Assembly (NCBI RefSeq): GCF_003932785.1
Contig: NZ_RQYT01000032.1
Span: 1 to 35,249, forward strand
Length of the DNA stretch: 35,249 nucleotides
Reading direction: 5' to 3'
Source of the DNA: Arachnia propionica
GTDB lineage: Bacteria > Actinomycetota > Actinomycetes > Propionibacteriales > Propionibacteriaceae
This document shows positions 35,061 through 35,249 of this stretch, piece after piece; within the stretch, counting starts at the first letter, position 1, and every line of letters begins with the position of its first letter. The translations under genes and the position numbers were made by a program. A model generated the notes under the pieces. That model was not told where the DNA came from. It saw nothing but the letters and a program-made list of their open reading frames with translations, and searched no databases.

Positions 35061-35220
35061 CCTTCTTCTCCGCTGGTCGAGCCGGACCGCGCGCGCCAGC
35101 GCGCCGTCCGTGTCGAGACCGCTGACACACGGTGCAGGAACTCGAGTTGAACGGAAGCCCCACGGAGGTCTCGACACGGGTCCTCCGCAGGCTCCGGACC
35201 CTGCTCGACCAGCGGTGGAG
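35061..35220. repeat. Dispersed inverted-repeat element, copy 2
   Basis: The left arm (35061-35120) starts CTTCTTCTCCGCTGGTCGAG and ends GTGTCGAGACC. The right arm (35167-35220) starts GGTCTCGACAC and ends CTCGACCAGCGGTGGAGAGG, with 46 nt between the arms. The same architecture appears in copy 1 at 315-437. The interval from 34988 to 35249 contains no supported gene. Confidence 0.75.
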
Positions 35221-35249
35221 AGGACGGCGCTGGAGCCAAAATGAGCAAC

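Noticed and set aside
35051-35248. Small minus-strand frame at the right edge
   Set aside because: It reads through the dispersed inverted-repeat element and has no ribosome site.

Overview
The window is GC-rich with the gene style of an actinomycete. A DUF222/HNH (13E12-type) gene, DUF3263, DUF4032, a TAP-type hydrolase, a stand-alone GroEL2 with CIRCE operators and many leaderless starts (TANNNT placed 6-7 nt before ATG/GTG) point to Actinomycetota. Pyruvate formate-lyase with an unusually long GlyA suggests a facultative or anaerobic member such as the Propionibacteriaceae. The family placement is inference from gene content and remembered resemblance; no search was run.

Layout. 1-700: truncated DUF222/HNH gene with a LexA-like box, then a dispersed inverted-repeat element. 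708-3263: glyA and a divergent SUKH protein. 3273-9930: one tightly overlapping minus-strand operon with an ECF S component, an EcfA-EcfA-EcfT triple fusion and two exporter-fold ABC half-transporters (YbtPQ/IrtAB type), preceded by a DtxR/IdeR-like iron box. 10117-14457: secreted TAP-type hydrolase, rlmB, cysS and a small membrane protein. 14533-19235: a DUF4032 kinase-fold protein, then pfl core, glycyl-radical subunit and pflA. Here pyruvate formate-lyase is split into two genes. 19339-21500: an RlaP-type nucleotidyltransferase and a divergent DUF4143 ATPase, separated by four 13-bp direct repeats at an exact 22-bp period. 21483-23561: metB-like gene and a methyltransferase. 23627-24757: a Panacea antitoxin-Doc-small ORF operon. 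24888-25985: orphan sugar-ABC ATPase. 26140-29996: DedA, AraC-type regulator, TIGR03086 protein, membrane-anchored Mrr-like nuclease and a methyltransferase. 30054-33063: tRNA-Thr(UGU), manA, DUF3263, YchJ-like protein, HExxH protein and a basic protein. 33131-34987: two CIRCE elements, structured leader, groL2 and terminator. A second copy of the dispersed element closes the window.

The observations most worth follow-up are the two-gene pyruvate formate-lyase, the iron-box-controlled ECF plus exporter-fold importer operon, the 22-bp-period array between two divergent leaderless promoters, and the Panacea/Doc operon whose Doc has Gln in place of the Fic-motif His. Convergent neighbours are packed with overlaps of 16-42 bp, and at least seven genes look leaderless.
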